Of a stretch of 64,000 nt of DNA, positions 35,753 through 47,340 are shown one piece after another (the first letter of the stretch is position 1; every line of letters begins with the position of its first letter). The DNA is from Owenia fusiformis (taxonomy: Eukaryota > Annelida > Polychaeta > Sabellida > Oweniidae). The translations under genes were made by a program, and so were the position numbers. Below the pieces are notes generated by a model. The model did not search any database, was not told the DNA's origin, and was given only the letters and a program-made list of their open reading frames with translations. The stretch spans positions 846,513 through 910,512 of the forward strand of contig CAIIXF020000004.1 in NCBI GenBank assembly GCA_903813345.2, given 5' to 3'.

Positions 35753-37474
35753 ATGGAAAAGAAGAATAACTTCACTCTGCAAACCATTGCAATAGCCTTT
35801 GCTCTGGTGATTGCTGTCTTGTCATTTGTATGCTCAATTGTACTATACAACGAAACACAAAAACAAAATGGTGGGCCAGTCGAACTGGATGCTAAAATAG
35901 CCAAATTGAATAACGAACTGTACCAAGTGAAATATGATCTCGTTCAATTAACCGGTGAGCTTATTCAGGTCAAACATGAACTTGGCAAAGTCAAAAAAGA
36001 GTTCTTTCAACAACAAAACGAATCTCGAAATGAAGTTTTTAACGTGAATGTCGAATGTCTGAAAGTAAAGAATGAACAAAAAGAGGCGCAGTTACGTATT
36101 GGTGAACTTGAAACACGAATACAGGTATGTTCTTTAAAAACAGCTCGAAATCCCCAATTCATGTCAGACATTGTACGATTTTTTACGAAAGGTTTTCATA
36201 CCTCAACATAAACTTGAATCTATACAAACATTTTTTATCAAGAAACCATCAACTATGAATGTAATTGTCTAACCACAATAACAAACCAGAGCATTTCATT
36301 CACTGGCCAGGTTTACAAAGATAACAAAGTACGACATGTCACACTTTCCAAAATGAAAAATCGATGGGATATTTAGTCACAGTTAAGTCTAAATCTAAAT
36401 TGGGTTTTTTTACAGAAAAAAGAATGATTCGTGATAATCTGATGCACTTCATTGTGTTTTCTGGACGTTTATCCTATCTTATTTTATATTGTTTGACATT
36501 TTTTAGCATTTGATCAGCGCCAAAGATCAGAATGATGAAAAAACGTATTTTAACACAACATTGAATAGAATAAAACGACAAACGACAGCAGCAGTCGCAG
36601 GTCTGTAAAACATTCAATTTAAACTTTTAAAAAATCATGGAGATTAATTTTTTATTTGCATAGCATTTACTTAATAACAATCATAATCATATTAAAGCTG
36701 AACAATCATTTTCATTAACATTATGTATTCAAGGCTGCGATTGCAATGGGCGTGATGGTAGAGATGGATTAGTTGGACCACAAGGGCCACCCGGCCCAGA
36801 AGGCAAACCTGGTCCCCAAGGTATCCCGGGGGCACAAGGTACACCGGGGGCGCAAGGCACACCTGGAGTGCAGGGAGCAAGTGGCAGAGATGGTAGGGAT
36901 GTACGTGCACTTTTTATTCTACACAATGCAATGAATTCCTGATGGTGGTGACATCACCAGTCATTAATAATCAAACCAGGCTTAAATCAACAAGTTTAAC
37001 TCATATTGGGCAACGAAGCTTCAAAAGAAACGTAAAAACATTATCTTAGTTTTTCCAGATTAATTTTGGTCGATGCGTTCATGAATACGACAATTTTGAA
37101 TAAATTGAGAATATATTTTGATTCAGGCGTGATATTATTTTTACACACGAATGGATAGGGCACTGGAAAGGAGGGATCGTAGCGTAGGGAGCTGTTTTGT
37201 ATGCTTCATTTTTTGATAGATGAAAATATGGGAATTTTTAATTAAAGAATAATACTAAATGTTGTTTCATATTTAGGTTGTAATTGGACAGGGCTTATCC
37301 ATTAGTGATATGAGTAACTTACTTGAACAGCTACATATTGCTGCACCATACAGTAACAAATCCACTGGTGCGCAGGGTCCCCCTGGTCCCCGAGGCCAAA
37401 GAGGTTTAGCAGGTGGCGCTGTTTATACAAGATGGGGGAGAACCACATGCCCAAGTGGTGTTGAGAAAGTGTAT
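35753..37474 (+). pseudogene. Collagen gene copy 4, truncated in exon D
   Basis: Exons A (35753-36124), B (36507-36600) and C (36734-36900, CNCN plus 17 Gly-X-Y triplets) are intact, with the RIKR|Q site present. Exon D starts at 37277 and reads normally to GVEKVY. At 37474/37475 it runs into the 63-bp minisatellite, where all other copies have TCAG|GTGTGT. The donor is lost and the frame stops after VDGSAL. No exon E follows; the next gene is on the other strand. A transcript could still make a membrane-anchored or shed collagen without its globular domain, or splice exon C to a distant acceptor. Confidence 0.85.
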
Positions 37475-40400
37475 GTTGATGGATCAGCCCTTTGAAGTGG
37501 GTAATTTGTGGCTAATCAGATGTGACAATTGTCATATGTTGGTGGATCAGCCCTTTGAAGTGGGTAATATGCGGTTAATCATATGTGGCAATTGTCTTAT
37601 GTTGATGGATCAGCCCTTTGAAGTGGGTAATATGCAGTTAATCAGAGGTGACAATTGTCTTATGTTGGTGGATCAGCCCTTTAAAGTGGGTAATATGCAG
37701 TTAATCAGAGGTGACAATTGTCTTATGTTGGTGGATCAGCCCTTTAAAGTGGGTAATATGCAGTTAATCAAATGTGACAATTGTCGTATGTTGGTGGATC
37801 TGCCCTTTGAAGTGGGTAATATGCAGTTAATCAGATGTGACAATTGTCGTATGTTGGTGGATCAGTCCTTTGAAGTTGGTAATATGCAGGTAATCAGATG
37901 TGACAATTGTCTTATGTTGGTGGATCAGCCCTTTGAAGTGGGTAATATGTGGTTAATCATATGTGACAATTGTCTTATGTTGGTGGATCAGCCCTTTGAA
38001 GTGGGTAATATGCAGTTAATCAGATGTGACAATTGTCTTATGTTGGTGGATCAGCCCTTTGAAGTGGGTAATATGCGGTTAATCAGATGTGACAATTGTC
38101 TTATGTTGGTGGATCAGCCCTTTGAAGTGGGTAATATGCGGTTAATCAGATGTGACAATTGTCTTATGTTGGTGGATCTGCCCTTTGAAGTGGGTAATAT
38201 GCGGTTAATCAGATGTGACAATTGTCTTATGTTGGAGGATCAGCCCTTTGAAGTGGGTAATATGCAGTTAATCAGATGTGACAATTGTCATATGTTGGTG
38301 GATCAGCCCTTTGAAGTGGGTAATATGCGGTTAATCAGAGGTGACAATTGTCGTATGTTGGTGGATCTGCCCTTTGAAGTGGGTAATATGCGGTTAATCA
38401 GATGTGACAATTGTTGTATGTTGGTGGATCAGCCCTTTGAAGTGGGTAATATGCAGTTAATCAGATGTGACAATTGTCTTATGTTGGTGGATCAGCCCTT
38501 TAAAGTGGGTAATATGCAGTTAATCAGATGTGACAATTGTCATATGTTGGTGGATCAGCCCTTTGAAGTGGGTAATATGCAGTTAATCAGATGTGACAAT
38601 TGTTGTATGTTGGTGGATCAGCCCTTTGAAGTGGGTAATATGCAGTTAATCAGAGGTGACAATTGTCATATGTTGATGGATCAGCCCTTTGAAGTGGGTA
38701 ATATGCAGTTAATCATATGTGACAATTGTCATATGTTGGTGGATCAGCCCTTTGAAGTGGGTAATATGCGGTTAATCATATGTGGCAATTGTCTTATGTT
38801 GATGGATCAGCCCTTTGAAGTGGGTAATATGCAGTTAATCAGATGTGACAATTGTCTTATGTTGGTGGATCAGCCCTTTGAAGTGGGTAATATGCAGTTA
38901 ATCAGATGTGACAATTGTCTTATGTTGGTGGATCTGCCCTTTGAAGTGGGTAATATGCAGTTAATCAGATGTGACAATTGTCGTATGTTGGTGGATCAGC
39001 CCTTTAAAGTGGGTAATATGCAGTTAATCAGAGGTGACAATTGTCTTATGTTGGTGGATCTGCCCTTTGAAGTGGGCAGTATGCAGTTAATCAGTTGTGA
39101 CAATTGTCTTATATTGGTGGATCTGCCCTTTGAAGTTGGTAATTTGTGGTTAATCAGATGTGACAATTGTCTTATGTTGGTGGATCAGACCTTTGAAGCG
39201 GGTAATATGCGGTTAATCATATGTGGCAATTGTCTTATGTTGGTGGATCAGACCTTTGAAGTTGGTAATATGCGGTTAATCAGATGTGACAATTGTCATA
39301 TGTTGGAGGATCAGCCCTTTGAAGTGGGTAATATGTGGTTAACCAGATGTGGCAATTGTCGTATGTTGATGGATCAGCCCTTTGAAGTGGGTAATATGCA
39401 GTTAATCAGAGGTGACAATTGTCGTATGTTGATGGATCAGCCCTTTGAAGTGGGTAATATGCAGTTAATCAAATGTGACAATTGTCGTATGTTGGTGGAT
39501 CAGCCCTTTGAAGTGGGTAATATGCTGTTAATCAGATGTGACAATTGTCGTATGTTGGTGGATCAGCCCTTTGAAGTGGGGAATATGCAGTTAATCAGAT
39601 GTGACAATTGTCATATGTTGGTGGATCAGCCCTTTGAAGTGGGTAATATGCAGTTAATCAGATGTGACAATTGTCTTATGTTGGTGGATCAGCCCTTTGA
39701 AGTGGGTAATATGCAGTTAATCAGATGTGACAATTGTCGTAGTTTGGTGGATCAGCCCTTTGAAGTGGGTAATATGCAGTTAATCAGATGTGACAATTGT
39801 CTTATGTTGGTGGATCAGCCCTTTGAAGTGGGTAATATGCAGTTAATCAGATGTGACAATTGTCATATGTTGGTGGATCAGCCCTTTGAAGTGGGTAATA
39901 TGCTGTTAATCAGATGTGACAATTGTCTTATGTTGGTGGATCAGCCCTTTGAAGTGGGTAATATGCAGTTAATCAGATATGACAATTGTCTTATGTTGGT
40001 GGATCAGCCCTTTGAAGTGGGTAATATGCTGTTAATCAGATGTGACAATTGTCTTATGTTGGTGGATCAGCCCTTTGAAGTGGGTAATATGCAGTTAATC
40101 AGATGTGACAATTGTCGTAGTTTGGTGGATCAGCCCTTTGAAGTGGGTAATATGCAGTTAATCAGATGTGACAATTGTCTTATGTTGGTGGATCAGCCCT
40201 TTGAAGTGGGTAATATGCAGTTAATCAGATGTGACAATTGTCATATGTTGGTGGATCAGCCCTTTGAAGTGGGTAATATGCTGTTAATCAGATGTGACAA
40301 TTGTCTTATGTTGGTGGATCAGCCCTTTGAAGTGGGTAATATGCAGTTAATCAGATATGACAATTGTCTTATGTTGGTGGATCAGCCCTTTGAAGTGGGT

Positions 40401-42553
40401 AATATGCTGTTAATCAGATGTGACAATTGTCTTATGTTGGTGGATCAGCCCTTTGAAGTGGGTAATATGCAGTTAATCAGATGTGACAATTGTCGTAGTT
40501 TGGTGGATCAGCCCTTTGAAGTGGGTAATATGCAGTTAATCAGATGTGACAATTGTCTTATGTTGGTGGATCAGCCCTTTGAAGTGGGTAATATGCAGTT
40601 AATCAGATGTGACAATTGTCTTATGTTGGTGGATCAGCCCTTTGAAGTGGGTAATATGCTGTTAATCAGATGTGACAATTGTCTTATGTTGGTGGATCTG
40701 CCCTTTGAAGTGGGTAATATGCAGTTAATCAGATGTGACAATTGTCTTATGTTGGTGGATCAGCCCTTTGAAGTGGGTAATATGCAGTTAATCAGATGTG
40801 ACAATTGTCGTATGTTGGTGGATCAGCCCTTTGAAGTGGGTAATATGCTGTTAATCAGATGTGACAATTGTCGTATGTTGGTGGATCAGCCCTTTGAAGT
40901 GGGTAATATGCAGTTAATCAGATGTGACAATTGTCATATGTTGGTGGATCAGCCCTTTGAAGTGGGTAATATGTGGTTAACCAGATGTGGCAATTGTCGT
41001 ATGTTGATGGATCAGCCCTTTGAAGTGGGTAATATGCAGTTAATCAGAGGTGACAATTGTCTTATGTTGGTGGATCAGCCAATTGAAGTTGGTAATATGC
41101 AGTTAATCAGAGGTGACAATTGTCTTATGTTGGTGGATCATCCCTTTGAAGTGGGTAATATGCAGTAAATCAGATGTGACAATTGTCTTATGTTGGTGGA
41201 TCAGCCCTTTGAAGTGGGTAATATGCAGTAAATCAGAGGTGACAATTGTCATATGTTGATGGATCAGCCCTTTGAAGTGGGTAATATGCAGTTAATCATA
41301 TGTGACAATTGTCATATGTTGGTGGATCAGCCCTTTGAAGTGGGTAATATGCGGTTAATCATATGTGGCAATTGTCATATGTTGGTGGATCAGCCCTTTG
41401 AAGTGGGTAATATGCAGTTAATCAGATGTGACAATTGTCATATGTTGGTGGATCAGACCTTTGAAGTGGGTAATATGCGGTTAATCATATGTGACAATTG
41501 TCATATGTTGGTGGATCAGCCCTTTGAAGTGGGTAATATGCAGTTAATCAGATGTGACAATTGTCTTATGTTGGTGGATCAGCCCTTTGAAGTGGGTAAT
41601 ATGCAGTAAATCAGAGGTGACAATTGTCATATGTTGATGGATCAGCCCTTTGAAGTGGGTAATATGCGGTTAATCATATGTGACAATTGTCATATGTTGG
41701 TGGATCAGCCCTTTGAAGTGGGTAATATGCAGTTAATCATATGTGACAATTGTCATATGTTGGTGGATCAGCCCTTTGAAGTGGGTAATATGCGGTTAAT
41801 CATATGTGACAATTGTCATATGTTGGTGGATCAGCCCTTTGAAGTGGGTAATATGCAGTTAATCAGATGTGACAATTGTCATATGTTGGTGGATCAGACC
41901 TTTGAAGTGGGTAATATGCAGTTAATCAGATGTGACAATTGTCTTATGTTGGTGGATCAGCCCTTTGAAGTGGGTAATATGCAGTTAATCAGATGTGACA
42001 ATTGTCGTATGTTGGTGGATCAGCCCTTTGAAGTGGGTAATATGCAGTTAATCAGATGTGACAATTGTCATATGTTGGTGGATCAGACCTTTGAAGTTGG
42101 TAATATGCAGTTAATCAGATGTGACAATTGTCATATGTTGGTGGATCAGCCCTTTGAAGTGGGTAATATGCAGTTAATCAGATGTGACAATTGTCGTAGT
42201 TTGGTGGATCAGCCCTTTGAAGTGGGTAATATGCTGTTAATCAGATGTGACAATTGTCGTAGTTTGGTGGATCAGCCCTTTGAAGTGGGTAATATGCAGT
42301 TAATCAGATGTGACAATTGTCTTATGTTGGACGATCAGTCCTTTGAAGTTGGTAATATGCAGTTAATCAGATGTGACAATTGTCTTATGTTGGTGGATCA
42401 GCCCTTTGAAGTTGGTAATATGCAGTTAATCAGATATGACAATTGTCTTATGTTGGTGGATCAGCCCTTTGAAGTGGGTAATATGCGGTTAATCAGATGT
42501 GACAATTGTCATATGTTGGTGTTTCAGCCCTTTGAAGTGGGTAATATGCAGGG
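37475..42553. repeat. 63-bp minisatellite, ~80 units, derived from the PPxY gene tail
   Basis: The unit is ATGTTGGTGGATCAGCCC, TTTGAAGTGGGTAATATG, CAGTTAATCAGATG and TGACAATTGTCNT, 63 bp in total, with single-base variants. Being a multiple of three, it leaves a 1251-codon plus-strand frame. That frame is out of phase with exon D of copy 4 and is broken by CAGTAAATC units at about 41166, 41228 and 41606, so it is probably not a protein gene. On the minus strand the last unit reads directly out of the PPxY gene, encoding its final ~18 codons and stop. Identical six-unit blocks (378 bp) start at about 39738, 40116 and 40494. Confidence 0.93.
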
Positions 42554-43182
42554 GGTGAAGCATCACATCCAGTAGATTGAGCCAGTTCTACTATTCGATA
42601 TTCCAAGCCCCTCATATCAGTCTGTGTAATTGATGGGTTAATAGTGTCTGTATGTGTAGTCACATTATCTCTAAAAGCAGGGTTATCACTGTCGTATTGC
42701 GGTGGTGGTCCATATATAAATGATAAGGCATTGTAGTCAGGGGGCTGTGGCAAAGCTCTTGTATCATAACCCAAGCCCCTCCTTTCAATCGGTGGTGCTG
42801 ACTGAATGTTTGTATGTGTAGCTGGATGAGCAGTAGAAATGTTATATGGCGGTGGTACAAATTGACCATTAACATTTAAATCATTTGTGCTTTCAACGAC
42901 AGCATCATTTGGATTCTCAACTGGGATTTGTGTCTGTCTTTCTGTCTGTCTTTCGCAAATATTCTCAGGTGTGGCAACAGTTTTAGGATGATTGCAACCA
43001 GCAAAGCAGGAACACATCAATATAACTATGCCAATAATCAAGATAATACTCATTATAATATTCTCCCTGAATAATATTTTCCAAATAATGCCCGCTGTGA
43101 ACACATATAGCCCTAGTATTACACAGACGATAGCGCAAATCTTCCAACCCCCTGATTTCCATAAAAACTGTTTGCAGCACAT
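42493..43182 (-). CDS. Two-helix membrane protein with PPxY-rich cytoplasmic tail
   Basis: A 229-codon intronless frame begins MCCKQFLWKSGGWK (cysteines that could be lipid-modified). Two hydrophobic segments follow at about residues 15-36 and 43-62, the second ending CSCFAGC. The rest is a hydrophilic tail with PPPY, QPPDY, PPPQY and SPPAY. PPxY motifs are ligands of WW domains, as in NEDD4-family ubiquitin ligases and their adaptors. The two-helix hairpin would put both ends in the cytosol. The last codons (YYPLQRAETPTYDNC) and the stop lie in the first unit of the 63-bp minisatellite; most units there encode DPPTY, another PPxY. I do not recognise the family; function beyond WW binding is not known. 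Confidence 0.7.
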   Translation of the reverse strand: MCCKQFLWKSGGWKICAIVCVILGLYVFTAGIIWKILFRENIIMSIILIIGIVILMCSCFAGCNHPKTVATPENICERQTERQTQIPVENPNDAVVESTNDLNVNGQFVPPPYNISTAHPATHTNIQSAPPIERRGLGYDTRALPQPPDYNALSFIYGPPPQYDSDNPAFRDNVTTHTDTINPSITQTDMRGLEYRIVELAQSTGCDASPPAYYPLQRAETPTYDNCHI

Positions 43183-43650
43183 TTTACCGATACAATGTTG
43201 GCTATTTTTCCTCGTAAACTACATGTTTACTTAGTTGTTTGCGAACTTAAACCTCTCACATTACCTGTTTCAAACATTGAATTTTTAGTTGTTATTCATT
43301 TCTACATATTACGCTTAAATAACCTTATATCAGTTACTCTTTATATGCCCTAACTTAATGCCCTAACTCTCCCATTCATAGTTATTTAGGTTTTAGGTCA
43401 ACTTAACTGTAATGCATAAGTAACTTTTCTTTTTATATCTTTAATGTTATACTAATAACCACCACTGTAATATCATTCAACTCATAAACAACTCACAAAA
43501 TGCAAAAAGACACTTTTTAAACGCATATAAAATCATTCTTATAGATTTCTCACTATTCTACACAAGTCTTGTAGTTTATGGCTTATTAGTTGATGCAAAA
43601 AATCTTTCAAATACTTTCTAAGAGTTTCTTGGCCTTTGACTTATATAAAT
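43183..43650. other. Non-coding stretch upstream of the PPxY gene
   Basis: It must hold the promoter of the minus-strand PPxY gene, but no core promoter element could be assigned. A+T-rich, with no other feature seen. Confidence 0.35.
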
Positions 43651-43654
43651 CCTA

Positions 43655-44125
43655 AAGTGTGCTAAAGCCTTAAGTGTGGCAAAGCCTAAAGTATGCTAAG
43701 GTCTAAAGTGTGCCAAAGCCTAAAGTGTGCCAAAGCCTAAAGTGTCCTAAATTCTTAAGTGTGCCAAAGCCTAAAGTGTCCTAAATTCTTAATTGTGCCA
43801 AATCCTAAAGTGTGCTAAAGCTAAGAAGTGTGCTAAAGCCTAAAGTGTGCCAAAGCCTAAAGTGTGCCAAAGCCTAAAGTGTCCCTAAAGCCTAAAGTGT
43901 CCTAAACCCTAAAGTGTTTCAAAGCCTAAAGTGTCCTAAAGCCAAACGTGTGCTAAAGCCTAAAGTGTACTGAAGCCTAAAGTGTGCTAAAGCTATAAAG
44001 TGTGCTGAAGCCTAAAGTGTACTGAAGCCTAAAGTGTGCTAAAGCTATAAAGTGTGCTAAAGCCTAAAGTGTACTGAAGCCTAGTGTCCTAAAGCCAAAA
44101 ATGTGCCAAAGCCTAACATTGAAAG
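43655..44125. repeat. ~17-bp minisatellite (AAAGCCTAAAGTGTGCC)
   Basis: About 26 irregular units of AAAGCCTAAAGTGTGCC and variants with CT, TCC or ATTC substitutions. The unit length varies from 16 to 21 bp. No coding potential. Confidence 0.85.
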
Positions 44126-44164
44126 TGCAACAGGTATTGCCCGAACATAGAATGAAATATTTGT

Positions 44165-44790
44165 TTTATTATGTCCCCACCACATAGTGTGGGGCCATAT
44201 TGTCGGCCTAGGCGCGTCCGTCCGTCCGTCTGTCTGTTTGTCTGTCTGTCCGTCCGTACGTCCGGCAGTTTTCTCCTAAACCGCTACAGATATCACCTTC
44301 AAATTTTCAGGGATAACTTATGAGTGCAAACAGATGTGGACGAAAAAGTTTCAACTCGATACCTACTTCCTGTCGGCCATTTTGAAGTCAAATGCTAAAA
44401 TCCTTGTCTGCAAACTTTAAGAAAAATGGCTTCACTGTTGCTTTTAAAACTTTAACATCCTGTTCAACTCACTTGATTCTAGATCTGATTAGGTTTTGGA
44501 CATGTTAGCCCAGTCATGGCAGCCATTTTGAATGTCTTAAGAAAAGTTAGCGTGCGATAATACTTTGTATCATATTGAATGGTGTTTTTGAGTTTTCATA
44601 CTTAGACTATTTAGTAGCTTTATAAAAAAGTTCAGGTGTACTTTATTGTAAAAGCCTATGTTATTGTTAACAGTAGTTATATGTGCTAATTTTGTAAAAA
44701 GAAATCAGCAAAAACTTATAATCACTTTTTTATTGTCGGCCATTTTGGATTTTTCCATCCTAAAATCTTGTCTGTAAAGTCTTGTCTATG
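44165..44790. mobile_element. Palindrome-headed (GTCC/GTCT)n repeat
   Basis: The element begins ATGTCCCCACCACATAGTGTGGGGCCATA, whose core CCCCACNNNNNNGTGTGGGG is palindromic. It is followed by CGTCCGTCCGTCTGTCTG and GTTTTCTCCTAAACCGCTACAG. Phrases such as GGCCATTTTGAA recur inside, and a diverged second copy of the body runs toward 44900. Non-coding; similar in style to 29910 and 32849. Confidence 0.6.
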
Positions 44791-44893
44791 CGTTTTCAGG
44801 CGAACCATTTGGTAGATCATTTCCAAATTTTCAGGGATGTTTCTTAGTATGAAAATCTAGATCTGATTAGTTTTTTGGCATTCTGGGTAAATG

Positions 44894-45221
44894 TCAAGGC
44901 AGCCATTTTGGATTTTCCGTCCTAAAATCTTGTCTGTGAAGTCTTGTTTTATCATTGCTAGACATTCGCTTACTTTGCAGACTGGCACTCTTGTAATATT
45001 CTCCATCCTTCGTTCGCAGTTCAAGAAAACTGAAATCCTCTAAAATTCCATCCAGAACGATTTTATCGATAGATTTAATGTCTATTTCGATATTTTTTTC
45101 GTCCACATAACACTTGAAAATGTTCCAAGACTTTAATTGTGTTTTTAGAATGCACATCCCTCAAGATGTCGTTCTTTTCATCGGAATTCAGACTTTTAAA
45201 TCTTTTTCTGTCTTTTTCCAT
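44894..45221 (-). pseudogene. Fragment of Crypton/ZMYM2-QRICH1-type core-binding domain
   Basis: Starting at the ATG ending at 45221, the minus strand reads MEKDRKRFKSLNSDEKND through VHSKNT, then shifts frame into SWNIFKCYVDEKNIEID, LDGILEDFSF and LRTKDGEYYKSASLQSKR. The order (SKNT, W-x-x-F, EKNI, L-x-x-F, KDGE-Y-x-x-SL) is that of the N-terminal SAM-like core-binding part of Crypton-derived tyrosine recombinase proteins such as ZMYM2 and QRICH1. The frameshift near 45145 and the missing catalytic part make it a relic. Recognition is from motif order only. Confidence 0.5.
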
Positions 45222-45476
45222 TTTAATGCATGTCACAACTGTACTGGATGAAACAGGACGATTCAGAATTCCCGGGCGGGCAATATGCCGGGCAATTCGT
45301 CTTTAAAAATTCATAAATTAAGGGAGCTGTGAAATACACTTTGGTATTTTTGATCACATGGTACTGAATCAGCCAATCATTAGGACTCAAATTCTAGCAA
45401 TGATATAATAAAACATTTATTCTTAAATGAATCCTGAAAGAGAACTTCATTCTTCAGTAAACTGTTGAATCACATG

Positions 45477-45735
45477 ATTAAAATTACATGAATAATATCA
45501 CATGAGTAAAATTACATGAGTAATATCATGTGAGTAAAATTACATGAGTAATATCATGAAAATCACATGAGTAATATCATAAAAATCACATGAGTAATAT
45601 CACATGAGTAATATCACACAAGTAATATCACATGAGTAAAATTATGTAGGAAAAAAATAGCACATGAGTAATATTATTTGATTAAAATCAAATGAGTAAA
45701 ATCCCACGAGTAATATCATAATATAATATGAGTAA
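45477..45735. repeat. Short irregular repeat (CATGAGTAATATCA)
   Basis: Around fifteen units of about 14-18 bp based on ACATGAGTAATATC and ACATGAGTAAAATT, with deletions. Non-coding. Confidence 0.8.
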
Positions 45736-46207
45736 TACCCTGGTCTAGATGCATGTTAGAGACAATGGAATGACAACAGCTGATTTATATTTTAAATACT
45801 GCACAAGTACTCTGAGTTATAATGAACAGTAGAGCAATTTGATTGGTTAGGAGTATTTTGATATGGTTCAATCCAAAACTCCAAACTCACTATAGACATC
45901 CTCATAGAGGGGGAAAATGGAATATCCTGATGGGGAAACATTAAAACATGATTCTCTACTGCTTGTCTATTTTGTTATGATGCAGGTAAAGCGTTACATG
46001 TTTTAAGATAACTTGTCCATTTTGCCTCATTGAGTGCAAAGGTATAAGGAAATTAGTTGGAGTTAGGTCCCTGGAAAAACAAATGAATGGGGAAATGGGG
46101 AACAGTATTATCATAATATGATACAATCACCTACAAGCTCTCTTAAAATTGTTAGCTTAACCAACTTATCAATTCACAATAATTCACAAAAAGGCTTCAT
46201 ATTCCAG

Positions 46208-47251
46208 ATCATAGTATTGGTAACAAAGCGGGGGATTTGGACACTAATGGAGGAAGAAAAGAGGAGAATGTTGGTGGTGGGAAGAAGGAACCACAAGGAG
46301 AGAGTGAACAGAATAAAGGAAGACAGAGGCATAGGAAGAAAAGAAAGAAAACAAAGAATGACCACTCCACCACAAACAATGTACAGCATCAGAAAAGTAC
46401 ACTTTTACAGAAAGTATGTGATCATTTATTTACTGGCCGGGTAACTAGATAACTGTATGCATTTGACAATCAAAATTGTTCTGCAAACCTTGATCCCAAT
46501 GCTGTTTTGTTAATCAAAAGAAAATAAGGCAAACCGAAATTGAAATTGAAATTCATGAAAGGTGGTCAACTTTACCTGTTGCAGCGTCTTGCCTCATTAT
46601 TTACATGTATTATATGATGTGAAATCACTTCCAAACATTAACTGGCAATGAATTATGATATTTAACATTTTTTTCGTGGATAGGTATTCTGGCATATCCA
46701 CCTCATGGTCATCCAGTACCTCCCTTGAGAAATACTTTATTTTAAAGAATGGGTCTACTAAAACAGAAGCCGAGCCTAGTATTTTTATTAATCAGATTTG
46801 AGTATTTCAATGAGGTGCATTATAACAAAAAATATTGACTGCTCTTTGATCAATCAGATTATTTCTTGTTGTAATGCCAGAATGATTTTTGTTGTTATAC
46901 CAAATTGTTGTAAATGTTGTCATTCCAAACTTTTGTAGATGCTGATAAACCAGATTTGGTATACGTAGTAATGCCAGATTTCTGTATATAAATGTTGTAA
47001 AACTCGATTTTTGTGTTGTAGTACCAGATTGATGTACTTGCTGTAATGCTTGAATGTTGTAAAACCAGACTACTGTATATTTTCAGCTACTAGCCAGAGA
47101 GATAAGACATGAGAGGAATGTCCTACTTCAGTGCATCAGATATCTCGTGAAGAAACAACTTGTCAAAAGACAAAACAAAGACACTCAAATTAAAACAATG
47201 AACAGTCAAAATATAATTGATGATGAAATATGGGAAAATAATAAACTGTGA
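46208..47251 (+). CDS. 3' end of an unidentified gene, two exons
   Basis: An exon after ATTCCAG runs 46208-46440 and encodes a highly charged stretch: NGGRKEENVGGGKK, a basic RHRKKRKKTK block, then LLQKVCDHLFTGR. Its donor GTAACT is in phase 0 with an acceptor at 47086 (ATTTTCAG). The following exon, 47087-47251, reads LLAREIRHERNVLLQCIRYL...VKKQL and ends in TGA. AATAAA follows at 47341. Phase agreement and the poly(A) signal are the support. Upstream exons were not located (a GCAG|GTAAAG donor at 45985 does not fit the phase). I do not recognise the protein; the basic block could be a nuclear localisation signal. Confidence 0.4.
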
Positions 47252-47340
47252 ATTAATTGAAATGAGTCATAAGAATAGAGTCGTGCTTATGGTTTGTAAG
47301 TATAAAACAAATATATGTGTACATTGTATATGTAAACTGA

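Noticed and set aside
37413-41168. A 1251-codon plus-strand open frame made of 21-residue repeats
   Set aside because: It is the 63-bp minisatellite read in one of its open frames. The frame is out of phase with collagen exon D, later units carry TAA, and the minus-strand reading ties the unit to the PPxY gene instead.
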